Assembly: GCA_023213395.1 (NCBI GenBank)
Contig: CM041465.1
Location: 198,407,741-198,471,740, forward strand
Origin: Cycas panzhihuaensis
Lineage: Eukaryota > Cycadophyta
DNA: 64,000 nt
Direction of reading: 5' to 3'
A program made the translations under genes and the position numbers. Each line of letters opens with the position of its first letter. Within the stretch, counting starts at the first letter, position 1. The notes below the pieces were generated by a model, which was not told the origin of the DNA, searched no databases, and worked only from the letters and a program-made list of their open reading frames with translations. Positions 1-10,998 of this stretch are shown piece after piece.

Positions 1-2340
1 ATCTAGACAGCCGTTTATTATATCAATGTTGTTAGCCCATCAAAGGAAGTATAATCACCTAACGAAAAGTGGTCAGGACAAGTCCCCATTGTTCACTACT
101 TTAGAATTTTTGGCTCTACATGCTATGCCCATATTCTGGATGTAGATCGAAATAAACTCCAGCTAAGGGCACTTAAAGGCATCTTTATTGGATACCCTTT
201 AGATAAGAAAGGGTATAAGGTCTTCATACCTTCACAATAAAAAATCATCATTACTAGAGATGTCATTTTTGTGGAGACAGAGGATCGGTTACTTAAATTA
301 GACTCTATAGTACCCTCATGCTGCTATAATAATGTTATTAAGTATGATGTTTAGATTCTAAAATTTAGGGCGGGGACAGACATAAATTACTCCAAATGTT
401 GGAATCTAACAATAGAGCCTTGGAGGATACAAGTTATGACTCTAAACAAATGAGTACACATCTAGCACCATCTTTTGAAGATAACAGAGTTGACAAAGGC
501 AAAGCCATTATAGAAGAACCATCCTCTCCACCTTTAGTTGACAAAGACAAAACAGTGGTAGAAGGACCATCTTCCTCAAGCACATGAACATCCTCCTCAC
601 AAAATAATCATTTTAATGAACATGATGAGAACCAAGAAGTTGGGGAAATGAGGATATCATTCCCAACTCCAGGATCTCAAGAAGCCCGCTAGCTCAATAA
701 GGACATACGACCAGATGAGGTGGGCAAAACTGGCACTTGAAGTGCCCATAGAGCAAGGATGCAAGAATCATTATATACTGAGCTTGAACTAACAGAATTG
801 TACCTTACTCTTAATGAAGAGCCCTTAACATACCAAGAAGCTGTAAAGCATACAACTTGGAGAAATGACATGAACGAAGAGTACCAATCTCTTATCAAGA
901 ACGGTACATGGGAGCTCATTGATCTACCACTTGGCAGAAAGGTAGTTCAAAATAAATGGGTGTTCAAAAACAAATATAGATCAGACAACACCCTTGAAAA
1001 ACACAAGGCGAGGTTGGTAGCTAAAGGATTTACACAAAGAGAAGGCATCGACTACACTGAAGTCTTTGTACCTACAACCAAGTGGCCTACAATTAGAACT
1101 CTTATGGCCTTGGCTGCTCAACAGGGTTAGAAAATCCACCAACTTGATATTAAGACTGTATTTCTCATTGGAGATCTTAAAGAAGAAATTTACATGGCTC
1201 AGCTAGAAGGATATGAGATCGAAGGTCAAGAGCATAAGGTTTGCAGGCTCAGAAAGTCCTTGTATGGCCTTAAACAAGCCCCTCACGCCTGGTTTGCCAA
1301 GTTGTCTAAAAGGATGAGGCAACTCGGATATGAGGTTTGTGACTATCAAGATATTGATGCAACGTTATTCATCAAGCACCATAAGGATAAAGTCACTTAT
1401 CTTATAATCTTTGTGAATGACATGCTAGTAATGGGTAATAATGAATAAGCAATAAGCCAGCTGAAAAAGGACCTTGGCAAAACGTTCAAATTGTCTAACC
1501 TCGGTTTAATGAAATATTACTTGGAAATTGAAGTAACATAAAAGAATGGAAAATTTTTCCTTTCCCAAGAAAAATACACCAATGATCTTCTAACCAAGTT
1601 TCAGTTAGAAGATGCTCGACCAGTGATGTTACCTATGGATCCTAACACCAAACTCTCAGCTGAAGCTGACACTAGGGAGGCAGACATAACACTCTAGAGG
1701 AAACTTGTAGGTAGCCTCATCTACACTACCAATACAAAGCCAGATATTATATACTTTATCGGTATTCTTGCTTATTACATGACAAATCCTAAGCAGAATC
1801 ATTGTCAGGCAGTAGTGCCAGTGTTGAGATACCTTAAGACAACTAGCAAATATGGTTCATTGTATGAACCTAATTCAGAATTCAAGCTTTCTGCATACAC
1901 AAACTCAAACTTTGCAGGAGATAAAGATATAGGAAGATCTACATCTCGGTATGTAATGTTTCTTGGAATAGCACCAATATCATAGAGATCCAGACGGTAG
2001 AAGATAGTTGCAGATTCAACTGCCGAAGTTGAATACATTGCTACTTATGAGACAAGTAAAGAGGTGATATGGCTGAGAAAATTATTGAAAACATTGAATA
2101 TCACCCAAAGAAGTCCTACGAGTCTTCATGTGGATAATCAATCAGCAATTTGCATGGCAAAAAATCTTGTATTTCATGATCGTACTAAATACATAAGTAT
2201 GAAAGTCCACAGGATTAGGGAACTTGTTTATGACAGCACAATTCAATTAGATTACTATCCCACAACAAATCAAGTGGTTGATATCTTCACCACACTATTG
2301 CAAAGGGTGAAGTTTGAATAGTTTCGAAGGTAGATTGGCC
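1..2340 (+). pseudogene. copia pol remnant: integrase C-terminus, RT, RNase H
   Basis: Positions 1-330 give the integrase tail with the KGYKVF motif, broken by a TAA where the sister copy reads GGA. RT runs about 759-1620: it has the usual N-terminal motif near 910-970 (GTWELIDLP, then NKWVFKNKY), KARLVAKGFTQREGIDY near 1000-1045, and SLYGLKQAPHAWFAKL near 1257-1300. The stop at 1128-1130 replaces a Trp codon (the other copy keeps TGG). The active-site region at about 1408-1430 reads FVNDML where the family has YVDDML, so a catalytic Asp is lost. RNase H/connection runs 1779-2321 with STSRYV, DNQSAICMAKN and VVDIFT motifs. The polyprotein would once have supplied integration and reverse transcription in virus-like particles. 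It is now split into short frames and cannot be functional. Confidence 0.92.
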
Positions 2341-2395
2341 TTAGGGCCTCCATCTTCGATTGATTAAAGAAGATGGCAATAGGATCATCATACTC

Positions 2396-2510
2396 TATTC
2401 TCTTTATGAAAATCTCTTGTGGGCACAGAAGAATAAGAGTAAGTCTCTCCTCTATCCTCTTTATGAAAACCCCATGTGGGCACGGAAGGATAAGGGTTGT
2501 ACTTGTTTTG
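2396..2510. repeat. two-unit tandem repeat of about 57 bp
   Basis: The segment beginning ctttatgaaaa and containing gtgggcac is repeated 57 bp later with a few mismatches. It lies in the non-coding 3' region of the copia element between the RNase H end and the polypurine tract. Confidence 0.8.
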
Positions 2511-2796
2511 GAAAATCATAACCTGTGAAAACACAAAAGGGCATAGGGAATGACCAAACAGTATATGGAGACTTAGCAAATTAAGTTGTACATTTAAGCT
2601 TCTTAGCTATCAGGCTACATCAAAGAGCCACCTTAGCCATTCTAATTTATTAAAAGGGCTATAGATCTTAGAAAGTTCGTGGGTTTTTATTCCCCATGAG
2701 GGTTTTCTCACAAAAGTGTCATTTAGAATTTCAATATAATAATGAGGCTCAAATGAAAACCTCATAGAATAGATTTTCTAAAAATGACCTTCCACC

Positions 2797-2810
2797 ATTA
2801 AGGGGGCGAT
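2797..2810 (+). other. polypurine tract of copia element
   Basis: A purine-rich run (aagggggcga) sits directly before the LTR start TGAAAGAG. It is the expected plus-strand primer site. Confidence 0.7.
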
Positions 2811-3122
2811 TGAAAGAGATTAATGTATCAAGGCCATTTGTGTAGATTAATTATGTGGCCTTAGGATATATTATTAGCATTAGTCTCTTAATGAAATGTA
2901 CTTTATATGCATTTAGATGTAATTTCGGGTTCATGTCATTAGGCAGAAAAATCCTAACCCTAATGCTCACCCTCAATAATAAAAGGTAAAATCTCAAGGA
3001 GGGAGTCATTATTCATTCTCACCTCAAAGCTTGCTCTCATATCTTGTTTCATCTTCTTTTTTATTCTCCATTGCTATTATGTGCATGTGAGTGATTTATC
3101 TCCTAGATCCATCATTCCTTCA
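2811..3122 (+). repeat. copia 3' LTR (312 bp)
   Basis: Starts TGAAAGAG and ends CCTTCA. It aligns end to end with the LTR at 32602-32913, which has the same length and TG...CA-type ends and about 90% identity by eye. It is preceded by a polypurine tract. Confidence 0.92.
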
Positions 3123-6100
3123 ATAGGGACATAGGAAATAAAAGAACCTCACGTAGAAATGGGGATTTTACATAATCAAGAAAATGTCTCCTTGGCCTTA
3201 ACGAAGTAGAACGTTAAGGCAAGGATGATAGATAGAGAATACATGAATGGATGGGTTATTATAACTATTGTTGTTATTGTTATTATTGGGAAATAGTATG
3301 AGATGGAAAAGTAGGACTAGGATTAAACTAAGCTGCAAGGTTAACCATAGAATTGGTTTAAGGTATAAGGTATTGTGGGAAAATTAGATTAAAAGAGGAT
3401 AAAGAATTTAGTTGTGGAGTAGGTCTTAGAATGTACATAGAAGAAGTGGGATTAGAGACTCTTAAAGCTTGCAATTGACTAACTAAAGCATGAGGATGGA
3501 TGGGCTGAGTATAAGAAATGTGTTGGGAGGAAGGGACTGTGTTAGACACTCTAGTAGATAAAGGGAAAGGTATAACACTATAAGACAAAATGGTATGTGA
3601 TGTATGAGGGGGTAATTGAGTGGTGGAAGAAATATGATAGTAAGAAGCAACTTTAGTGGTATAAGAGTGGATAGGTCCTAAACTCATTGAAGGTAAAGCC
3701 ACTTTACTAGAAGTAGGTATCTAAGAGGAACTAGCATTTCCATGGGTAGGAATAATAGTAATACCCTCATATGTAAAAGGTATGATATGAGGAGAGTGAA
3801 TCTGAATTTGTTATTTAGGAGGAGAGTGGTGAGGCTATGAATACGTAGACTTATAGTCATCCACTTCCTCTAAATAAGGGTGATGGGATCAATGTAAAGG
3901 TCTAGATGAAGGAGGATAAGAAGGATAAAGAGACCAAACAACATAAGTAGAGGCTCTACTTCTATTAACTCATAATCCTTACCTAAAGGTTCAATATGAA
4001 GATGTTGTGGTGGGGATGTCATGGTATGAGTCTCTAGATAAAACAAGTCTTGGTAACAAGGCATGTATAGTGGAGTAGAAATCCTATCAAGAATTGGCTC
4101 AAAAAATGATGAATATGATTGATTATAAGGCAGTTCTTGTTGTGCAAAAGAAGGATCTACAAAAAAAAGATCACCAAGATATTAAGAGGGTTCAATGTAT
4201 CCTTATTATATGAGTATGTCATATAATTGGGTTGAATATTCAAGAGGATAAATGAAAATGTCATGAGCTTGAAGTTTTGAAGATTTAATATAAGATGATG
4301 AGATATGTAGACCAAAGTGTAAAGGATGCACTTCAGGATCTAGTGGGAGGCCTTGGAGCCTCAAAGAGCGCTTAGGGGTAGGTGTTGTAGTTTCTACTTC
4401 TTTAAAAAGAAAATAAATAGTAGCTACCTAGTATAGTCACTAGAAAGATGGTGTTGTCTTGACTAGACCTAAACTAGATATCTCTTAATTGGTGGAGTAT
4501 TTCCTTTATTTCAATTAGGATGGAGAGATATATGGTTTAAGAAGACTTAAGTAACCACATTTACCCAACTCCTAAGGAGTCTTTATCTATTATGCTATTA
4601 AATAAGATATGAACTGAGAAATGTGATGAAAGGCTTGGATATAAGGCAGGTGGTAGAATCCACTAACCTACACACCTGGGCAAAGGGGTTCTCGATTCGA
4701 AGCTACTCTGACAATATTTTTAATATCCTTCTTAGGAACTTCTATCCTTTGATCCTTTTAACTTTCTGAGTTTTACTTGGATAAAGGGAAGGGTTAAGTA
4801 AATGGGAAGATTTTCTTTCCTTTTCTATTTATTTTATTTTATTTATGTTTTTGTCTTTTTCTTATTTAACAAAATGAAACAAAATAAACTAAGGCAATCA
4901 ATGAAACAATAAGGCCTATTCTACCTTGAATCAATAAGTTAAAAAATAAACTAAAACCAGATGCATGCAATATATTTTTTTGTCATTTTTTACTTTAGAG
5001 ATAAAACATACTAATGCAAGTATGAAACTATTCTTTTAAATGCAATATACATACTCCATAATAAAAGGAAAGGCACCAATAAGAAACACAACACACCATG
5101 CAATTGTTTTATGCAAACTTTCAAAGAATTTGATAACATGCAATACTAATTGAAAGATTTTTATATCACACACATGTTATCTTTTCTTTGAATGAATGTT
5201 ATATGATATAAATGAGAGATTTCAAAGACGTATTATTACTATTTAATATAAAATTTTAAACCCTTAAAATTACATGCAAATAATAAAACCTTAATCACAA
5301 TCTTTATACAAAATACTAGCTGCAAAACTTTAAAGATTCTATCTCAATTAAAATAAGAAAGACTCCAAAAGGATCTTTAAATATCTACTAGTCTGAGAAA
5401 TCAAGTGTATTTTTCATTCATCATTTTAAATTCTCTTTTCAAGGAAAAGAAAGCAATCTTAAAAGTGAAATTAAACAAACAATAAAACTATAAAATCAAG
5501 ACTTCTTTTTTAGTATAAAAATATGCTTCAGAATAACTCTTTTCTTTTAATTGATCAATTCTTTCTAATTTTTTCCCTTAAAATAAGTAAATAAAGAGAA
5601 AAAACAAGTGATGAGGGCTAAACCACAACCAAACAAAGCCAAGAAAGATGATAAATTACTTAGAATACAGACTGCTATGTAAGAATGGGAAGGGGTAGCT
5701 CTTTGAATAGTGGAGAGATGACCATGCCCAACCTTAGTCTATCCCTTATAAACCCCATAAAGGGCTAATCTTTCAGTTGATATTCTAAGTCAAAAATATA
5801 TACAAGATCACCACAATAACTAGCCAAAAGAAAGATTAGATTCTAAGTAAGAAAACAGCCTCCAATAGTCAGTAGAATAACAAGAAATCATATAGAAAGG
5901 TCTTACTAATTTAGAATAACTTTAAGGCCAAAAACTTTGAGAAAAACCATAAGAGTTAAAGATTAAACCATCAATATTTGAATATCAGTGAAGCAACAAG
6001 TTATAGCATCAAATTCTTCTCTTGATTTCACCCATAAGTATCACCAAAATTAATCTTAAAGTCACAAGAGTAGTTGTCCTAAAAGAATCTCTCAAAAACT

Positions 6101-6829
6101 TGATGAATCACACCCTCTAACTCTCATTGACTAAGTAACAATACCCTACTAATCATTCATGGGCGTTGAAAAGATAAGATTTCATCAAATCTCGATAGCA
6201 GCATATAAAGATCTAGTGCACTAACTAAGTTTTATATGCACGACAATAAAAAACATGACCGATTATATTTTTGTACCTACCAAAAATGTGACTTTACTCT
6301 AAAAATATGATCAATCATGCTTTTGGCAACACTAAAAATGTCATAAATATGGAAGTAAAAGTTAACTTATCAAAAACTTAAAATTTAATTTTGAAATATA
6401 AATTAAAGTACAAACAACTTTATGAATGAGTGAAGAGGCCCAAAACAAGATGAAAATGATAAACACAACGCCAAAAATGATTAAAAGATAATAAAATTTA
6501 GGTGAAACCAAGAGTAAATCTTAAAACTAAAAAAGTTTTAAAAGAAAATTTAGATTAAATTGATCGTGAAGGAAAATTTTAATGCCATAGTCTCAGTTAT
6601 TGGTAGTTGATAGTAAAGTACACATCATATCATCATCCATCATGCATCGTAAAGCAAAATCAATATATTTATTCATCAAAACATAGCCTAATTCATCATA
6701 AAACAAGTTTAGCATTCATTCTTCTCATGAAACCATACAAGAACTAGATCAAAAATTATAAATACAAATAAGAGGCTAAATTTTAGTAAAACCAATATGA
6801 CTAAGAGTTTTTAGTTTAATTTATCCCTT
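3123..6829. other. gene-free AT-rich spacer
   Basis: No recognisable intact gene. It holds a decayed minus-strand frame (3350-4385) and a weak SINE-like stretch near 4640-4712. The rest, 4712-6829, is AT-rich with no motif I recognise, and I see no counterpart for it before the second duplicated unit (38298-40480). Confidence 0.6.
3350..4385 (-). pseudogene. decayed Pro/Ser/His-rich reading frame, unrecognised
   Basis: Read on the minus strand from about 4385 downwards, one frame is nearly open for some 130 codons (with LPLDPEVHPLHFG and PSFAQQELPYNQSYSSFFEP). It shifts frame near 3950 and then stays open, apart from a few TAA/TAG codons, to 3350. The second part includes an uninterrupted 114-codon stretch (3358-3702) rich in Pro, Ser, Thr and His (SSTTQLPPHTSHT). 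The composition is unlike random AT-rich DNA, where Lys, Asn, Ile and Phe dominate. It could be the variable tail of a retroelement gag or a host gene fragment. I do not recognise a family and infer no function. Confidence 0.4.
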
Positions 6830-9623
6830 GGAGTTATGGCTTCAACTATGAGAGTAAAAAATAAGCAAAATGAGAGTAGGTGAAGTCTACTTGGCAAGTG
6901 AATATTAGTGAACCATATATAAGAAAGTCATTTTAGAGGACTAGTAAGTACAACAACTAGTTACACATATGCTTCAATAGATGTTTGGGTTTTATATGGA
7001 TCTATCATCAAGATTTAAAATAGTTATGTGATATGGTCTAGCATTAAAAGGGGAATATTAGGTAATTTTAACCTATAAAAATATTTAATTAATGTAAACC
7101 AATATGGGTATCCCTTCAATATATATTAGGGAATTATAGTGTACACACTTCTTTATGTTGTAGGTTGTTGATTGACCGAGTGGCTCATGAAATGTAATTG
7201 GATAACTAAATAGTTTAATATACCATAAATACATATAGGTTTGATAATACAATTTGGAGGTAGTCATTTCCTATAAGTATATTATATTGTGAACATACAT
7301 ATTTATGTTTATTCTTTATTTCCATCTATATGGTATAGTCTCATAATCTTGTATGATCATAGGACCTGTGCAACCAATGTTTATACACTTTTATTTCTAT
7401 CATTTGGTATCTCAATATGTTTTTCTCCTACCATATTCTAAGAAATATAATATATATAATGTGTTTCATTCTACTTGTTATATGTGGTTATCGTATTTCT
7501 AGTTGAAAGTGCATCTTCAACTAGACTTTTTGATGGCTAAAAATCTTATATTATGCATAACTCAGAATTTTTATTTTTAATCAATCTCTCTCAAATAATA
7601 TATGAGATCTTTCCTTATCTCATATTAGATAGTTAACTCTAACCATTTATTCTCAAACAACATCAACATATATCTCACCTTCCACTTCAAAGGAACTCAG
7701 TTAAGACTAAACAAAATAATAATCTCATTCATTAATAGTATCCTTTTAAATATATCAAGATGGCATCAAATATATCCTTCAATCATTCATTCAATTAGGT
7801 GATTATCATCATTTTTCTTGAACTTTTCATGTCTTAAATTTATCATGATTTAATTGGCTCATGATAAAGATTTTTATTCTTCTTCATGGGGGATCAAAAA
7901 ACATTATCCTAGAATGTAAATGTGTCATTTTTCATCATTCGATAGGTTCTCAAGTATGTTTAAAACTTGAAAAATGAAACAATTTTTTTCCCCCCTTCTC
8001 TTTCCATTAAAATTCACTAAAACATTTATAGAAAAATGTATAAAATACACCAAGGAACCTTCCACCATTCAAAATAGATTCTCATGTACTTCACATTTTT
8101 CAAAATTGAAGCCATTAAATATATTAAATGAGATATTCAAACTTCTAGTTATAAGTTTTTTATCAAACAAGTGTTTATCATCATTAAAATACATTTAATA
8201 TGCATCGATATACACCTAAGAACCCTTAAAATTATTAAAAAAATAAAAAGACAAAATATGAATTTAGATTTCTCAACAAGTGACTTCAGAACTATATCCA
8301 AAAATACTTTTCCAAATTTACTAATTAAAATTTCTATCCTTTAATTTCTAAGGTATACCTCACAATCACTAATTATTTATGCATATGAATTTACTTTCTA
8401 ATGCCTTAAATAAATCAAAATTTTGACTTCAAGTAAAAGATTTATTCTTAAAATACTACTAGTGTGTCATTAAAAAATTAAATATAGCTACACATGCCTC
8501 TCATAATAGATTTAACTCATATATATATAGGGGGATAGCCTACATAGGTTAACTTCAAGTAGTAATAGCCTTCCTCACATATTTGTGGAATAGTTCAAAC
8601 TTATATATTTTATGAAATATGATGCATCACATGCATAAATACATCCATATAAAAGAATCAATAAAATATCACCATTATTTAGCTTTCAGTACTATCAACA
8701 TACCCTTGATACATGGTCATATCTCATTGACAGACACCCAATTCATAGCTTATTAAAATAATCTATTAATTAACTTTCAAAATGACTCAAACTAGCTTGA
8801 TACTAGCTCTTTAATATCTATACAAAATGTATGTATGGATCATCTTTAGATAGCAAAGATTTCCACTAAGTGATTATGGTCTTTAATATCTTATTTCTTT
8901 ACTTCATTCATCTCAAATTAGCTTTTCACACAACTCCCTATATTTCCTGTTGACTCTAACCTCTTTCTACATACTTCTTGCTTTATTTAGGCTATGATAC
9001 CATTTAAAATTTATGAAATCATCTTGTGTGTCACTTTGAAATTATCTCATAGGTCTTCGAGGATCTTCTACTGATTATAAACTCTCTCTATATACTTCTT
9101 GCTTTACTTAGGTTCTAATATCATATTAAAATTTATAAAATTGTCTTGTTAAAATTTCATATACTTTAATACTATACTAGAATTGTTATGTATATAAGTA
9201 GATTTCATTTTATAAAGAATTCATATCTTATAAATTACATAAACAATAATTGAATTATGATTCATAAGGTAATCATAAGATAAGACACTAAGCACATATA
9301 AATAAGATATGTATACATCAATATGACATCATCATACATAGAAAAAATATCATATAAGATAAAATTTATATATGAAAAGCTCTTGATTAAAAAAATCATA
9401 AGAGAAAAGTGATCAGTCGATGTGCGTACATATATATAATGATCATCACCTCATATATAACTAATAGAATATGAGAACTTCATTAATCAATGTTATCATA
9501 TTAGTACTTCAGCTAGTTAGATTATATGTAAGAACTTTTACATTGACCAATCATATTATATTACAACTTGACTATATAAATTAAACATTACATTGAATAT
9601 TATGAAATCTAGTATTTTAATAA
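6830..9623. other. AT-rich non-coding DNA left of the gypsy element
   Basis: No gene recognised; the short frames are typical of AT-rich DNA. The stretch is shared with about 40480-43290 at visibly lower identity than the SWEET locus. Near 8940-9130 a tandem duplication (offset about 121 bp) carries a sequence resembling a minus-strand primer-binding site. Confidence 0.6.
8990..9002 (-). other. possible minus-strand LTR-element primer-binding site
   Basis: The reverse complement reads TGGTATCATAGCC, one mismatch from the usual initiator-Met tRNA complement TGGTATCAGAGC. A diverged second copy lies about 121 bp to the right. If real, it marks a minus-strand LTR element whose LTR begins near 9003 and was later split by the gypsy insertion at 9629. 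No domain was found to confirm it. Confidence 0.35.
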
Positions 9624-9628
9624 AATTA
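9624..9628. repeat. target-site duplication AATTA (left) of gypsy element
   Basis: AATTA directly before the 5' LTR is repeated exactly at 15625-15629, directly after the 3' LTR. Confidence 0.8.
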
Positions 9629-9744
9629 TGTTAGGAATCCAATCTCTAACTCACATTCTCTTATATCTTCTACTTCTTGTCTTTTATCTTCTTTTCTATC
9701 TTTTATTTCTTCTACTTCTTTTCTCTTCTTAATATCCTACATGC

Positions 9745-9780
<36 letters not shown>

Positions 9781-9932
9781 CCTTAGAGGAGTATCTTAAA
9801 TATGATTTCTATCATATATAATTAAGAGGTTACCTCCTTGAAGGGTAGTGCAATATAAGTGCTCTCTTTGATATTATTTGCGTATTGTGTTGGTGTATTA
9901 TTTATTGTCATTGAATGAGTGGTATTCTACCA
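9629..9932 (+). repeat. gypsy 5' LTR (304 bp)
   Basis: Starts TGTTAGGAATCC and ends CTACCA. It aligns with 15265-15624 except that it lacks one 60-bp block and contains a (TA)n run at 9747-9779 in its place. The primer-binding site just downstream is more degraded than in copy 2. Confidence 0.87.
9747..9779. repeat. (TA)n microsatellite inside gypsy 5' LTR
   Basis: An uninterrupted TA run of about 33 bp. The corresponding part of the copy 2 LTR has only a short TA stretch. Confidence 0.95.
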
Positions 9933-10998
9933 TGTGGTGAGTGATTGATGCACAGCCTATGGGAGAGTCAAACGTATTGAATAGTCAATTCTTTCCCATC
10001 AATTTTCATTCTTATCAATATTTATTCTTATTTTAAATTTCTACTTAATTACTTTAACGTTTTAGGTGTAAACAATACTATAATTAGGCAACTACCCTAA
10101 TACTACCATGGGGTAGTTTTTATCTGCATTTAGATAGAGACCCTATGATGGGGGTCTATAAATATCATGAGAAACTATCATGTTAAGCTAAGTGCATCAT
10201 AGCTTTTATGTCCCTTACATGAAAGATTAGAGATCACACTCATGAATTGAGCCTTAAATAAAACTCAGCTATGAAATTGTACCTCTATATACTTATGAGT
10301 ATATAAAAGGACCCCCTAGGTTTGTTTTCTTGGTATAAGTAACTATAAGAAACCTATTGACCATCTATAATTTATAGTGCACTAGTAAGCAGTTAGCACT
10401 GGAAAGTTACTATCCATATACCCTTGAGATGGTGGTAGTATAGTTATAGAGTAGAGTGTTAGCGTCTACAAGTTGATACTATTTATAACTAGGATAAGCA
10501 TATTAGAAGGCTTACAAACCATACAATCCTAGACCTAGTGAACTTGGTTAGTTTGTTAGTAGTATGTTTGCATCTAGTTAATTGATGAGTCAACCATCAT
10601 CAATCTATAAAACCTAGTATGTCCAACTAGTTTATTGTTAGTTCATATGCATACTGTTAATTAGTTAGTTAGTGAATTGTATGTAACTGAAAAGGTAAAA
10701 AAAGATAGAAAAGAAAAAAAAAAAAGGAGAAAAGTTTGTCAGACGATTGTAAGTAACTAAATAAAAAAAAGAAAATCCATATTACTTTATTATAAAACAT
10801 TAAAGATAACAATCTATAGACACCCTATCAAATCTATTTTGTTCATATTTACTAAATAGGATTTAACTTAGGACTAGTAAATAAATGTCCCCTAAGGTAA
10901 ATCCTAACTAGACTCAAGATCTTAACGATGTTATCATACAATTTCGAGGAAGCATATTACAAATCTAAACTCACTTTAATGAAAAATTTAAAAGGGTA

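Larger units (their letters stand above)
1..3122 (+). mobile_element. Ty1/copia LTR retrotransposon, 3' half (cut by window start)
   Basis: Domain order is integrase C-terminus, reverse transcriptase, RNase H, polypurine tract, LTR, which is the copia order. The 5' end lies outside the window. Positions 1-1380 match about 36945-38297 of the second copia element closely, and the two LTRs are both 312 bp, so they belong to one family. The element is dead: several in-frame stops, and the second RT aspartate motif is altered. Confidence 0.93.
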
